A stretch of 64,000 nucleotides of DNA, taken from contig CAZIHO010000001.1 of the NCBI GenBank assembly GCA_964538875.1, positions 1-64,000 on the forward strand, in the 5' to 3' direction. Below the pieces are notes generated by a model that saw nothing but the letters and a program-made list of their open reading frames with translations, had not been told where the DNA came from and did not search any database. Both the position numbers and the translations under genes were made by a program. This DNA comes from CAZIHO01 sp964538875 (GTDB lineage Bacteria > Pseudomonadota > Gammaproteobacteria > Chromatiales > Chromatiaceae). How positions within the stretch are numbered: the first letter of the stretch is position 1; each line of letters opens with the position of its first letter. Positions 55,481 to 63,545 of this stretch are shown here, piece by piece.

Positions 55481-56011
55481 CTAAAAATCGGGGTCCCAGT
55501 CTACCCGCATGATGCCGGCGTCCAGGTCCACGCCCCGGATCACCTGATCCCAAACGTAGGGCACCAGCCGCTCCCGCTCACCCACCACCACCAGCACGTC
55601 ATTGGCTCCGGTCTCGAACAGGTGATCGACGGTTCCAAGCAAGGTTCCGTCCAGGGTTTCGACCTTCAGTCCCTCAAGGTCCGACCAATAAAACTCCCCG
55701 TTCGGTAAACCGGGCAGTTGATCATGGCGTACCGCAATGGTTTGGCCGAGTAGGGCTGCCGCCTGATCCCGGTCCTCGCAGCCCTCGATTTGCGCCACTA
55801 GGCCCTTGCCATGCACCCGTCCCGCCACTAGACGCCGGGTCTCCCAGACCTCCGGGCCACCCAGATACCAGGGGGAGTAGCCAAGCAGGTTCTCTCTCGG
55901 ATCCGTATGGGACACCACCTTGACCCAACCACGCACGCCGTATAGACCGGCGACAGTCCCGACCGGTACCATGCGCACGCCCGGGCCTAGTTCGGACTGC
56001 CGGCTCTTCAC
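55481..56011 (-). CDS. rimM: 16S rRNA processing protein RimM
   Basis: This 176-aa factor helps mature the 30S head near S19. The N-terminal RimM domain has VPVGTVAGLYGVRGWVKV and a PRC-barrel C-terminal domain has WSDLEGLKVETLDG and VPYVWDQVIRGVDL. A GTG at 56011 with AAGG upstream is used; an ATG 13 codons in is possible but would cut the N-terminal strand. It lies within the classic ribosomal operon. Confidence 0.95.
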   Translation of the reverse strand: MKSRQSELGPGVRMVPVGTVAGLYGVRGWVKVVSHTDPRENLLGYSPWYLGGPEVWETRRLVAGRVHGKGLVAQIEGCEDRDQAAALLGQTIAVRHDQLPGLPNGEFYWSDLEGLKVETLDGTLLGTVDHLFETGANDVLVVVGERERLVPYVWDQVIRGVDLDAGIMRVDWDPDF

Positions 56012-56050
56012 TCTGGCTCAACCTTGGCGCTCGGCGGCCCCGCGACGCCC

Positions 56051-56305
56051 CTAGGCTGCCTGACGGCGTTGTTCCTGCTCCAGCAACTTGGCGACCCGCT
56101 CGGTGGGCTGGGCGCCATTCTTAATCCATTGCTGGGCCCGTTCCACGTCCAGCTTCAGCTCTTGTTCCCCACCGACCGCGATCGGGTTGAAAAAGCCGAG
56201 CCGCTCGATGAAGCTGCCGTCCCGGCGGCTACGGGAATCCGCGACCACGATGTGGTAAAAGGGTCTTTTCTTGGCCCCAGTTCTCGAAAGGCGAATGCTA
56301 ACCAT
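56051..56305 (-). CDS. rpsP: 30S ribosomal protein S16
   Basis: This 84-aa protein belongs to the S16 family: MVSIRLSRTGAKKRPFYHIVVADSR-type N-terminus, RDGSFIERLGFFNP, and a C-terminal helix. The ATG at 56305 has AGGAAAA upstream and starts at the conserved site; the frame is open 15 codons further. It is the first gene of the operon. Confidence 0.97.
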   Translation of the reverse strand: MVSIRLSRTGAKKRPFYHIVVADSRSRRDGSFIERLGFFNPIAVGGEQELKLDVERAQQWIKNGAQPTERVAKLLEQEQRRQAA

Positions 56306-56687
56306 CTGTTTTTCCTGAGAAACCTCAAATAGCCGCAGGACAGGCGGCAAACGAACGCGCTATTTTACGGCAATCTGGGAAAATTGGAAGACGAACAGCC
56401 GGTTAAATTGACCCGACGGCGGCTAAACGGCCTAATGAGCCGGTTGGGTTGGTTCCGATAGGTGGAATATTCTCCATAACCGCCGATCCCTGCCGGGTTT
56501 TTGGGCCGGGTTGGCACCGTGGTAAAATTATTCCGCTCAGCGTCCCACAAAGGGGTGGCGAAGGAAGCCGTGTGGATGTTGGCCGCGCCATTGGCACTTG
56601 ATTCCAACCATCGCCCACTGGTCGGTCGTCACTCCTGGCACCGCCGAGGCTGGGCCTCCCTCATCAATTGCCGTCAATGGAACGCCG
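56306..56687. other. Divergent region between rpsP and exosortase H
   Basis: This 382-bp region must hold the promoters of the ribosomal operon and of xrtH. On the plus strand TTGGGC (56501-56506) and TAAAAT (56523-56528) with a 16-bp spacer form a weak promoter candidate for xrtH. A TTGGCAC string at 56510-56516 looks like a sigma-54 -24 box but lacks a matching -12. Confidence 0.35.
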
Positions 56688-57200
56688 ATGTTTAGGTATC
56701 TCGCCCTGTTCGTCGCCATTCTGCTGGGACTGTCACTGGTCTACAACCTGGATTGGGTGGGGCAGACGCTGCTGGTGCCCTGGAATCATTTGCTGGCCCG
56801 GACCTCCTATTTTTTCATCCAGTTGATGAGTCATGACGCCTTCCTTAACGGAACGGTTCTTTATAGCACTAGCAGTAGTTTTTCCGTTTCCGTGGAGGCG
56901 GATTGCAATGGCTTGGAAGCGACCATGATTCTGGTTGCGGCGGTATTGGCCTATCCCGCCACGCTCAGGGCTAAACTGGCAGGTTTGACGCTGGGCGTGC
57001 TAGCGGTGCAAGGATTAAACCTGACTCGGATCATCATGTTGTTTTATTTCGGAATTTGGAATTCAGTCCTATTCGAGTGGGCCCATAAATATGTGTGGCC
57101 GGTGCTCATCATTCTGGGCGCGCTCATCGCATTTTTCGTCTGGATTCAGTTTATCGCTACCCCCAAGGTGGCGCGGGCCGATGGGACGACTGTGAGCTAG
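56688..57200 (+). CDS. xrtH: Exosortase H
   Basis: This 170-aa polytopic membrane enzyme is an exosortase, a transpeptidase-like protein that cleaves sorting signals of surface proteins. The catalytic Cys is in VEADCNGLEATM, the Arg in LNLTRIIMLF, and the His in FEWAHKYVWP. About five membrane helices and short length fit the XrtH (IPTLxxWG-CTERM) type, and the next gene encodes its usual partner. Targets with this C-terminal signal are not in the window. The ATG at 56688 starts the first helix; upstream codons are not homologous. Confidence 0.85.
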   Translation: MFRYLALFVAILLGLSLVYNLDWVGQTLLVPWNHLLARTSYFFIQLMSHDAFLNGTVLYSTSSSFSVSVEADCNGLEATMILVAAVLAYPATLRAKLAGLTLGVLAVQGLNLTRIIMLFYFGIWNSVLFEWAHKYVWPVLIILGALIAFFVWIQFIATPKVARADGTTVS

Positions 57201-57219
57201 ATGCCTAGCCGCCACGACC

Positions 57220-57879
57220 ATGAATAAGAAAATCCTGGGTCCCTTCGCCATCCAGTTGTTATTTCTGCTGCCATCCCTGTTTTTTGTTTGGTATCAGGCC
57301 GGGCCCTGGGTAGCGCCCCTACTCGCCAAGCTGTTGGAACCCCTGCTGCATGGGATCTGGCCCAATGCCATTCAGGCGGTCAAGCCCATGGGGGCGAAGT
57401 TGGTGGTCATCGCTCAGTTGCAGCATCCCATCACCCATGGGGATTTCGCCGGCCACTTTGTCTATTCAGACAAGGGTATCCTGATGAGTCCCTATACCTA
57501 TGCCTTCGGGGCGCCCCTGTACGCAGCGCTGGCTATCGCGTCCACCGCGTCCTTCAAGCAACATGTGCTGCGGTTTTCCCTTGGTATGATCTTGCTCCTG
57601 GCCGGGGTGGGCATCACCGTAGTCACAAGCCTTCTATACATCTTCCAGTTGGATTCCGGCTATCCCCAGCTCCACTGGTTCGCTAGCCGCGAGTTGAACG
57701 ATACCCTGGTCCGATATTGTCATTACATCGGTTTTCAGTTAGTGCCCAGGGTACTGCCGCTGGTGCTGTGGGCGCTGCTGTACCGGGAAACGCTGCGGGA
57801 ACTGCTGGGCCTGGCGCCATCCGGCAAGAATGGAGGCGGCCCGGTCACCACGCCCAGCGGCAAGGCTAGCGGCGGGTGA
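57220..57879 (+). CDS. Exosortase H-associated membrane protein
   Basis: This 219-aa protein has an N-terminal hydrophobic helix, a periplasmic loop, then further helices (about residues 96-115, 122-150, 180-200). It closely follows xrtH by 19 nt and matches the XrtH-associated membrane protein in layout. Its function is unknown, presumably helping sorting. A glycine-rich tail ends it, and the following gene overlaps its stop codon (GTGA). Confidence 0.75.
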   Translation: MNKKILGPFAIQLLFLLPSLFFVWYQAGPWVAPLLAKLLEPLLHGIWPNAIQAVKPMGAKLVVIAQLQHPITHGDFAGHFVYSDKGILMSPYTYAFGAPLYAALAIASTASFKQHVLRFSLGMILLLAGVGITVVTSLLYIFQLDSGYPQLHWFASRELNDTLVRYCHYIGFQLVPRVLPLVLWALLYRETLRELLGLAPSGKNGGGPVTTPSGKASGG

Positions 57880-59543
57880 GGGAAGATCAACTGGTCCCGT
57901 ACCAAGCCATCACCCGGTTGGGTGCCGGGCGGGTGCTGGTGCTAGCTCCCCATCCGGATGACGAGGCGTTTGGCTGCGGCGGTGCCATTATTCGACACTG
58001 TGCCGCTGGGGATGGGGTGGATGTGGTGGTGGTCACCGACGGCGCCTTTCCAACGGCGCCGGATCTGGACTTGGCCGCCTATGCAGAGGTCCGGCGCGAG
58101 GAATCCCGCGCAGCCGCCCGTATTCTGGGGTACGGGGAGCCGGAGTTCTGGAATTACCCGGATCGTGGCTTGACGTACGGCGAAGCCTTGGTCCAGCGCA
58201 TCCTGGGGTTGTTGATCGAGCGGGGTGTCCAGTGGCTGTACGCTCCCTCCCTATACGAGATTCACCCGGACCACCGCGCCCTGGCCCTGTCCGCCCTGGA
58301 AGCGGCGCGGCGCTTGGATGCCCCCTGCACGCTGGCTTTCTATGAAATCGGCAACCCCCTGATGCCCAACCGGCTGTTGGACGTTTCCGATTTGCACCAG
58401 CAACTGGACGCTGCCTGGCATTGTTTTACCAGTCAATTAGCGGTGCAGGACTATGCCCGGCATCTCGACGCCCTCCATAGCTTCCGCACCTATACCTTGG
58501 GAGCGGGCGTCAGCCGTGCGGAAGCCTATTGGGTCTTGGAAAACGCCGAGTTGCGGGGCCGGCCGCCGGGCCTGTACCGTCAGTTGACCGAAGCTTGGCA
58601 CCGGGCCGGCGCGCCCAGCCAATTCGAGGGCCGGCCGTTGGTGTCGGTGTTGCTGGAGGCACGGCATGGGCAGCAAATGGCGCGAGCACTGGATGCCATC
58701 GCCTTGCAGACCTATCCCCATGTGGAAGTGCTACTGCTGGATGGCGCCGGACCCGGCGGGACCCAGTGTGGCCCCTTCCCGCTGCGGAGGATTGGCTGGG
58801 CCGGGGCTGGCGGCCGGGCCGAGGCCCTCAATGGGGGCCTGCAAGCAGCCCAAGGCGAGTTGTTTATTCTGCTGGATGGGGGCGGCTGGCTCTATCCCGA
58901 TCACCTGAGCCAATTGGTGGAAGCTCTGGGGCAGGCCCCGGAGGTGGTGGGCGCCTATGCCAGTCTGGAGTTGGTGGATCAGGTTGGCGCGGTCTGGGCG
59001 GAACCCTTCGACCCCCACCGGCTGCTGGTGGAAAATTATCTGCCCCTTGGCGCCCTGCTGTTGCGGACCCGTCTGCTGGACCAGGGCTGCCGCTTTGATG
59101 GGTCCCTAGACGGGCTGGAGGATTGGGATTTTCTGCTGCAGTGTGTGGGGCGCGGACCCTTGCTGCACCTGGACCGGGTCAGCGCGGCCGGGTCCCTGCC
59201 GGCCGTCGCCCCGCCGGACCCAGCCCCCCTGTGGAACAAATGGCGAGACCGCTTGGGTCCCGCTGAGTTGGGGTATTGCCTTGCCCAGGTGCGGCAAGGC
59301 CGGGGTGCGGCGCCGGTGGCGGCGACCGGTCTGGGTGGGCCGGAGGCCCGGTGCGCGGATGCCCTCCGGGTTTGTGAACACCTGAGCCTGGCCTTGGCGG
59401 AGGCGCGGGCGGAAATCCAGGCCCTGGCCAACCAGTCCGCCCAGCAGGCTCAGCAGTTAAGCCACCTAATCGCCCAGTCCCCCACCCGGCGGATTCTGCG
59501 CCGCATCGCGGCTCCAATCCGGCGGCTACTGGGGCGCGGCTAG
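57876..59543 (+). CDS. PIG-L deacetylase fused to a glycosyltransferase-like domain
   Basis: This 555-aa protein has an N-terminal LmbE/PIG-L zinc deacetylase (PHPDDE at 25-30, HPDHRA at about 130-135) and a GT2-type fold from about residue 254 to 445. It ends with a coiled coil and basic tail. PIG-L enzymes deacetylate N-acetyl sugars. In the GT2 part the usual DXD reads DGGG at 334-337, while EDWDFLL remains, so transferase activity is doubtful. The GTG start overlaps the exosortase partner's stop, so all three are co-translated. It may act on cell-surface glycans tied to the sorting system. Confidence 0.8.
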   Translation: MREDQLVPYQAITRLGAGRVLVLAPHPDDEAFGCGGAIIRHCAAGDGVDVVVVTDGAFPTAPDLDLAAYAEVRREESRAAARILGYGEPEFWNYPDRGLTYGEALVQRILGLLIERGVQWLYAPSLYEIHPDHRALALSALEAARRLDAPCTLAFYEIGNPLMPNRLLDVSDLHQQLDAAWHCFTSQLAVQDYARHLDALHSFRTYTLGAGVSRAEAYWVLENAELRGRPPGLYRQLTEAWHRAGAPSQFEGRPLVSVLLEARHGQQMARALDAIALQTYPHVEVLLLDGAGPGGTQCGPFPLRRIGWAGAGGRAEALNGGLQAAQGELFILLDGGGWLYPDHLSQLVEALGQAPEVVGAYASLELVDQVGAVWAEPFDPHRLLVENYLPLGALLLRTRLLDQGCRFDGSLDGLEDWDFLLQCVGRGPLLHLDRVSAAGSLPAVAPPDPAPLWNKWRDRLGPAELGYCLAQVRQGRGAAPVAATGLGGPEARCADALRVCEHLSLALAEARAEIQALANQSAQQAQQLSHLIAQSPTRRILRRIAAPIRRLLGRG

Positions 59544-60478
59544 AACATATCCACGTCGCCCAAGGAGTAGAACATCCGCTCCCGCACCCAGGGCGTCGGG
59601 TGCTGGAAACCCCGTACCACGTTGGTGGTCACCAGTTCCGTGGTCCGGACCTGGGCCAGCGGGGGAGGGGCCATGCGGCCCGGTAACCAGTAGCGGAGAT
59701 GCTTGAGGCCCCGGTGCCGGGCCTGGTCCGCCAGGCCCCGCAAGGCCGGGGCCGGATCCTGGCCTGGGGCGAGCTGGAGTTCCATGATCCAGAGTTCTTC
59801 CCCCGCCGTCCGGATCACCGCGTGGCCCTGGGACCGGAACCAATGGCGGAATTGCAGCAACTGGTAGTCCCGGTAGGGGTTGGTGGCGTAGCGCCACTGG
59901 TAGTAGGCCCGGTCCCGCACCAGGCCGAGACCCAGGCTAGCGCGGGCCTGGACCCAAGCCCGCTCCGGCTCCGGATCGGACCAGGCAATTTCCCGGGTCC
60001 GCCAAACGGGGCCGGGGGCGCCCTCCAGGGGCCAACTGATTTCCCGGGCCAGTTCCACTTGGTCATACAACCCAGCATACTGGCCCAGTTTGAACGGCCG
60101 TCCACCGGGAAATCCGTAGCAGAAGGCGCCGGGGTAGCGGCGCCCAAGGTCCTCGAAGAAGCTACCCACCAGCCGGGTGTAAAGGTTGCGCTGGCCCAAA
60201 TGACCGCGCGCCTCCGGATGCACCATGATGTCGCAGATTTGCAGCATGGGGAGGGGCCGGCCGTCCAGCCAGCCCGCCAATTCCACTGCCCCCACGTGGG
60301 CCAGAATGCGTCCGTCCGAATCCAGGGCGATCCGGGCCAGCACCGGCGCAGCGCCGCCCCGGCGGTATTTCCAGTCCCATTGGGCCAGGCTGAGGGACTG
60401 GCCGAACACAGTCTCGAACAGGGGCAGGATGCCCTGTTCGTCGCCGGGTTGATAGTCCCGAATCACCAACTCGCTCAT
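59540..60478 (-). CDS. GNAT-family acetyltransferase-like protein
   Basis: This 312-aa protein resembles a GNAT N-acyltransferase, with an acetyl-CoA-binding-like MVHPEARGHLGQRNLYTRL at about residue 87-105 and a second domain of unknown type. Its stop codon overlaps that of the PIG-L gene by convergent transcription. Its ATG overlaps the radical SAM stop in ATGA, so they are coupled. The acceptor is unknown; an amino sugar freed by the neighbouring PIG-L enzyme is an attractive but unproven idea. Confidence 0.7.
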   Translation of the reverse strand: MSELVIRDYQPGDEQGILPLFETVFGQSLSLAQWDWKYRRGGAAPVLARIALDSDGRILAHVGAVELAGWLDGRPLPMLQICDIMVHPEARGHLGQRNLYTRLVGSFFEDLGRRYPGAFCYGFPGGRPFKLGQYAGLYDQVELAREISWPLEGAPGPVWRTREIAWSDPEPERAWVQARASLGLGLVRDRAYYQWRYATNPYRDYQLLQFRHWFRSQGHAVIRTAGEELWIMELQLAPGQDPAPALRGLADQARHRGLKHLRYWLPGRMAPPPLAQVRTTELVTTNVVRGFQHPTPWVRERMFYSLGDVDMF

Positions 60479-61773
60479 GATTGGGCGGGGTCCGGGGTTT
60501 GCGCCTGGGGACGGGTCTTGTAGCAGTCCTGGCAGTAGCTGGGAAAGATGCCGTTCCAGAGGTTGAAGCGGGTCCGTTCATAGTCCGGGTCCGCCAGGAT
60601 CCGCTCCACCGGGTTCCGCAGCAGATTCCAGGACGGGTATTGGGGCGTCTTGACCTGGCAGCAGGGGGTCACGTCCCCGGATACCAGGCTATACAGCCAA
60701 ACCTCGTCGCAGTTGGGTCCCCGCCCGTTGCCGCGCCCCTGGTTGCTGATGAGAAACGCCCGGTCTGCCACGCTAGGCAAGAGGCTCAGGGCCTCCGGCA
60801 TGGCCCGGTCGATGGCCGCCTTGACCGGCTCCAACTCGTCCAGCCAGGGCACCTTATCGGTGGGATAAATGGCCCGGTAGCTGGCCTTGGGGTTGAGGGG
60901 CTGAAAGGACTCCAGGGCATCCAGGCCATGGGCCTTGGCCGCCTTGACGATGTCCAGCAATTCGTCTTGGGTATGGCGGAACAGGGTCCCCTTCAACCCC
61001 AGGACCGGCAAGTGCAACCCTCGTTCGGCCCGCCGCCGGACCAGCCGGTCGATGTTACTCCACACCTGTTCCAGGTTGCCGCCCAGGCGGGACGCGGCGA
61101 ACAGGTCCGGACGTACGCTATCGATGGAAATGCCGATGTAATCCACACCAGAATCCAGAATTTTCTCCACCACCGAGGTGCTGAAGGTGGAGCCGTTGCT
61201 GAGTGTCATCACATACAGGCCCCGGCGTTTGGCTTCCTGAACCATGGGGAAAAACTGTTTATTGAGAATCGGCTCGCCCTCGCCGACGATGGCGATGGCT
61301 TCCAGGCTGGGAAAGTGGTCCAGGACCTGGGTGAAATCCTCGAACGACAAATCCTGCTGGAGCATGGAGCGGCCGATACAGTACCAGCAGGAAAAGTTGC
61401 AACGGGTGGTGGGTTCGATATTGAGCACCCTGGGTGCGCCGGACCAGAGGCGGGCGTCGATCCGTAACGGCGTTCCCGGCGTCAGGCCGGCCAGGGGTCC
61501 CTGCTGCTCCGGTGCCAGGGAAAAGCGTTGGCAATGGGGACAATAGGTGACTTCGACTTGTTGCCAAGGGCCGTCGCCCCCTTGGAGGCGAGCCGCCACC
61601 GGCATCCCTAGCTCACCGCACAGCCCACAGGGGCGAGTCAGGTCCGGGCCTAGGGGCAAGTGTTCGGTGAAGGGAATCAGATGCGCATGGGCTTGTTGCC
61701 AGGCGTCGGTCAAGTCCAGGGTGGATGGCCCCGCCGCCGGCCTAGTCCACAGACGTTTTAAATGTTCGAGCAT
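60475..61773 (-). CDS. Radical SAM protein with SPASM-like tail
   Basis: This 432-aa enzyme has an N-terminal zinc-ribbon-like set of cysteines (C49/C52 and C78/C81), a radical SAM core with CNFSCWYC (C125, C129, C132), GEGEPILN as the GGE-like motif, and a Cys-rich C-terminus (TPCCQVK, SYCQDCYKT). The C-terminal cysteines suggest auxiliary Fe-S clusters of SPASM type. Its substrate is unknown; peptide or sugar modification would fit the local genes. GGAGG precedes the ATG at 61773, and the GNAT gene is coupled downstream. Confidence 0.8.
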   Translation of the reverse strand: MLEHLKRLWTRPAAGPSTLDLTDAWQQAHAHLIPFTEHLPLGPDLTRPCGLCGELGMPVAARLQGGDGPWQQVEVTYCPHCQRFSLAPEQQGPLAGLTPGTPLRIDARLWSGAPRVLNIEPTTRCNFSCWYCIGRSMLQQDLSFEDFTQVLDHFPSLEAIAIVGEGEPILNKQFFPMVQEAKRRGLYVMTLSNGSTFSTSVVEKILDSGVDYIGISIDSVRPDLFAASRLGGNLEQVWSNIDRLVRRRAERGLHLPVLGLKGTLFRHTQDELLDIVKAAKAHGLDALESFQPLNPKASYRAIYPTDKVPWLDELEPVKAAIDRAMPEALSLLPSVADRAFLISNQGRGNGRGPNCDEVWLYSLVSGDVTPCCQVKTPQYPSWNLLRNPVERILADPDYERTRFNLWNGIFPSYCQDCYKTRPQAQTPDPAQS

Positions 61774-61860
61774 GATGACCTCCGCCCGTGCGCCCCACAA
61801 AGGCGGCCTATTATCGGGCTAGGGCCAAATAATGGGGAATGCTTGCCATGGGAGGGGCGG

Positions 61861-62612
61861 ATGATGGGAATTCGTATCATGTCGAAGTTGACTCCTACCT
61901 TAGTCTTGTGGGCATTGCTGCTAGCCGGGTGCACCACCCAGGAAACGCCGGATCATCCCCNNNNNNNNNNNNNNNNNNNNNNNNNNNNNNNNNNNNNNNN
62001 NNNNNNNNNNNNNNNNNNNNNNNNNNNNNNNNNNNNNNNNNNNNNNNNNNNNNNNNNNNNTTGTGGGCATTGCTGCTAGCCGGGTGCACCACCCAGGAAA
62101 CGCCGGATCATCCCCCCTGGCTGCACTGGCCGCCGCCGACCGGTTTCGAGAATTTTGCCAGTCAACGCCTGGATCCGGATTGGGTCCTAGCGGTGGGATC
62201 CTGGCGGGATGCCGACGGGGAGCCGACGGCTGAATTCCGGGCCTGGCGCCGATCCGGTGACACCTGGGACCTGGCCCTTCGGGAACCCTGGCCCGGGGGC
62301 TATAACGCCCGTTTGGAAATCCAACAGGCTTTGAGTTATCCCGATCCGCCCTTGATCCTGGTGTTCGTCCAGTACGGGGCCGCACTGGAGGATGTTTATC
62401 TTTATCAAGGCGTCGGTGCGAACTTGGTTCAACGCCAATCCCTGGAGGCTGGCGCGTTCGCTTGGGGGTTCCGGGACCAGGACCGAAAATCTCTGCTGGT
62501 CGCCATTCCGGTGCCGGGAATCCGAATTAATCCAACCTATCACGCCTGGAACGGCGAGCGTCTGGTGCCCCTGGCCGGTGACCCGCACCGGCAATGCCCT
62601 GCCGCGCCCTAG
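61861..62612 (+). CDS. Lipoprotein interrupted by a false assembly gap
   Basis: This gene is split by a 100-N spacer, but its two flanks repeat 55 bases exactly. Removing 155 bases restores one frame of about 198 aa. The protein starts with a short signal peptide, has a lipobox LLAGC, and continues with a soluble acidic domain (FASQRLDPDWVLAVGSW). I do not recognise the family. GGAGGGG lies before the first ATG; the ATG at 61879 is another choice. It diverges from the radical SAM gene. Confidence 0.7.
61961..62060. other. Assembly gap (100 N), overlapped contig ends
   Basis: The 55 bases at 61906-61960 and 62061-62115 are identical. The spacer is therefore an unmerged overlap, and the correct sequence is continuous. 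Confidence 0.9.
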
Positions 62613-62722
62613 TCCCCGGCTTGCCGTTTTTCCCCTCTACCCGCGTCGGCCGGGACTATTCGAGTGTCTGGCATGGTCCCTGCATCCTACTAGTTAAACG
62701 GGCGGCAACGACGGGAACTGCG

Positions 62723-63544
62723 ATGAAGGGCTTAGTGAAAAAAATGAAAATCGGATTGCTGATACTGCTATCCGGCGTGGTGCTGGTCCTGCTGGGTGTG
62801 GTCTTGACCCGCATCCCTGGGCTGTCCTTCATCAACCTGCCGGGCCTCATCCTGGTGGTGGGCGGCACCCTGGTGGCCTCTGTGATTGGCCACGGACCCC
62901 GGCCGGTGCTGGACCTGCTGCGGCGTATACCGAGCCTGTTCCGCTCCAGCGACGACGGAGAATTCGTGGATCATCAGGCTCTGCTGCAAATTGCTACCCT
63001 GTACCGGCGCGGTTCGGTACGAGGCGCGGAGCAGACAGTGGAAGCACTCCAAGACCCATTCCTGAAAAACGGCGCCCGGTTGGCGCTGGACCCCAATAGT
63101 GGTGAGGAATTGACCCGGATGCTGGAGTGGCGGGTGCGGCGCCAGAAGGAGCAAGACGCCGCCGAGGTACGCATCTTCCGCACCATGGCCACCTTCGCCC
63201 CCGCCTTTGGTCTGCTCGGGACCCTGTTTGGCCTCATCAGCCTGTTGGGACAACTGGGCGCCAGCGCCCTGCACGACATCGGTCTGTCCATGGGTTTTGG
63301 TCTCATGAGTACCCTCTACGGCCTGGTGACTGCCAACCTGGTGTTCCGGCCCCTGGCCCTCAAGCTGGAGGACCATTCCCGCCGGCGCCTGTCTTGGCTA
63401 GGTTTCCTGAGCGAGGCCCTGATCATGCTGCATCAGCGTCAACACCCGACCCTGATCGCCGAATACCTGGCGACCGGCGCCGAGTTGCCGGCGGCGCCCA
63501 ACCCGCCGGCCGCGCTGCGCCTGGTGCTGGACAAGGCCGCCTAG
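62723..63544 (+). CDS. MotA/PomA-like stator protein
   Basis: This 273-aa membrane protein has the MotA/TolQ/ExbB fold: two N-terminal helices (about residues 8-50), a cytoplasmic loop with charged segments, and two C-terminal helices containing FAPAFGLLGTLFGLI and SMGFGLMSTLYGLV, typical of proton- or sodium-driven stators. Its stop is one base from the next gene, which encodes the MotB-like partner. No flagellar genes are near, so it could drive a different machine. The ATG at 62723 is chosen; an ATG at 62744 is possible. Confidence 0.85.
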   Translation: MKGLVKKMKIGLLILLSGVVLVLLGVVLTRIPGLSFINLPGLILVVGGTLVASVIGHGPRPVLDLLRRIPSLFRSSDDGEFVDHQALLQIATLYRRGSVRGAEQTVEALQDPFLKNGARLALDPNSGEELTRMLEWRVRRQKEQDAAEVRIFRTMATFAPAFGLLGTLFGLISLLGQLGASALHDIGLSMGFGLMSTLYGLVTANLVFRPLALKLEDHSRRRLSWLGFLSEALIMLHQRQHPTLIAEYLATGAELPAAPNPPAALRLVLDKAA

Positions 63545-63545
63545 C

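Noticed and set aside
56510..56528. Sigma-54 promoter before xrtH
   Set aside because: A TTGGCAC string is present but the required -12 GC element is not at the right distance.
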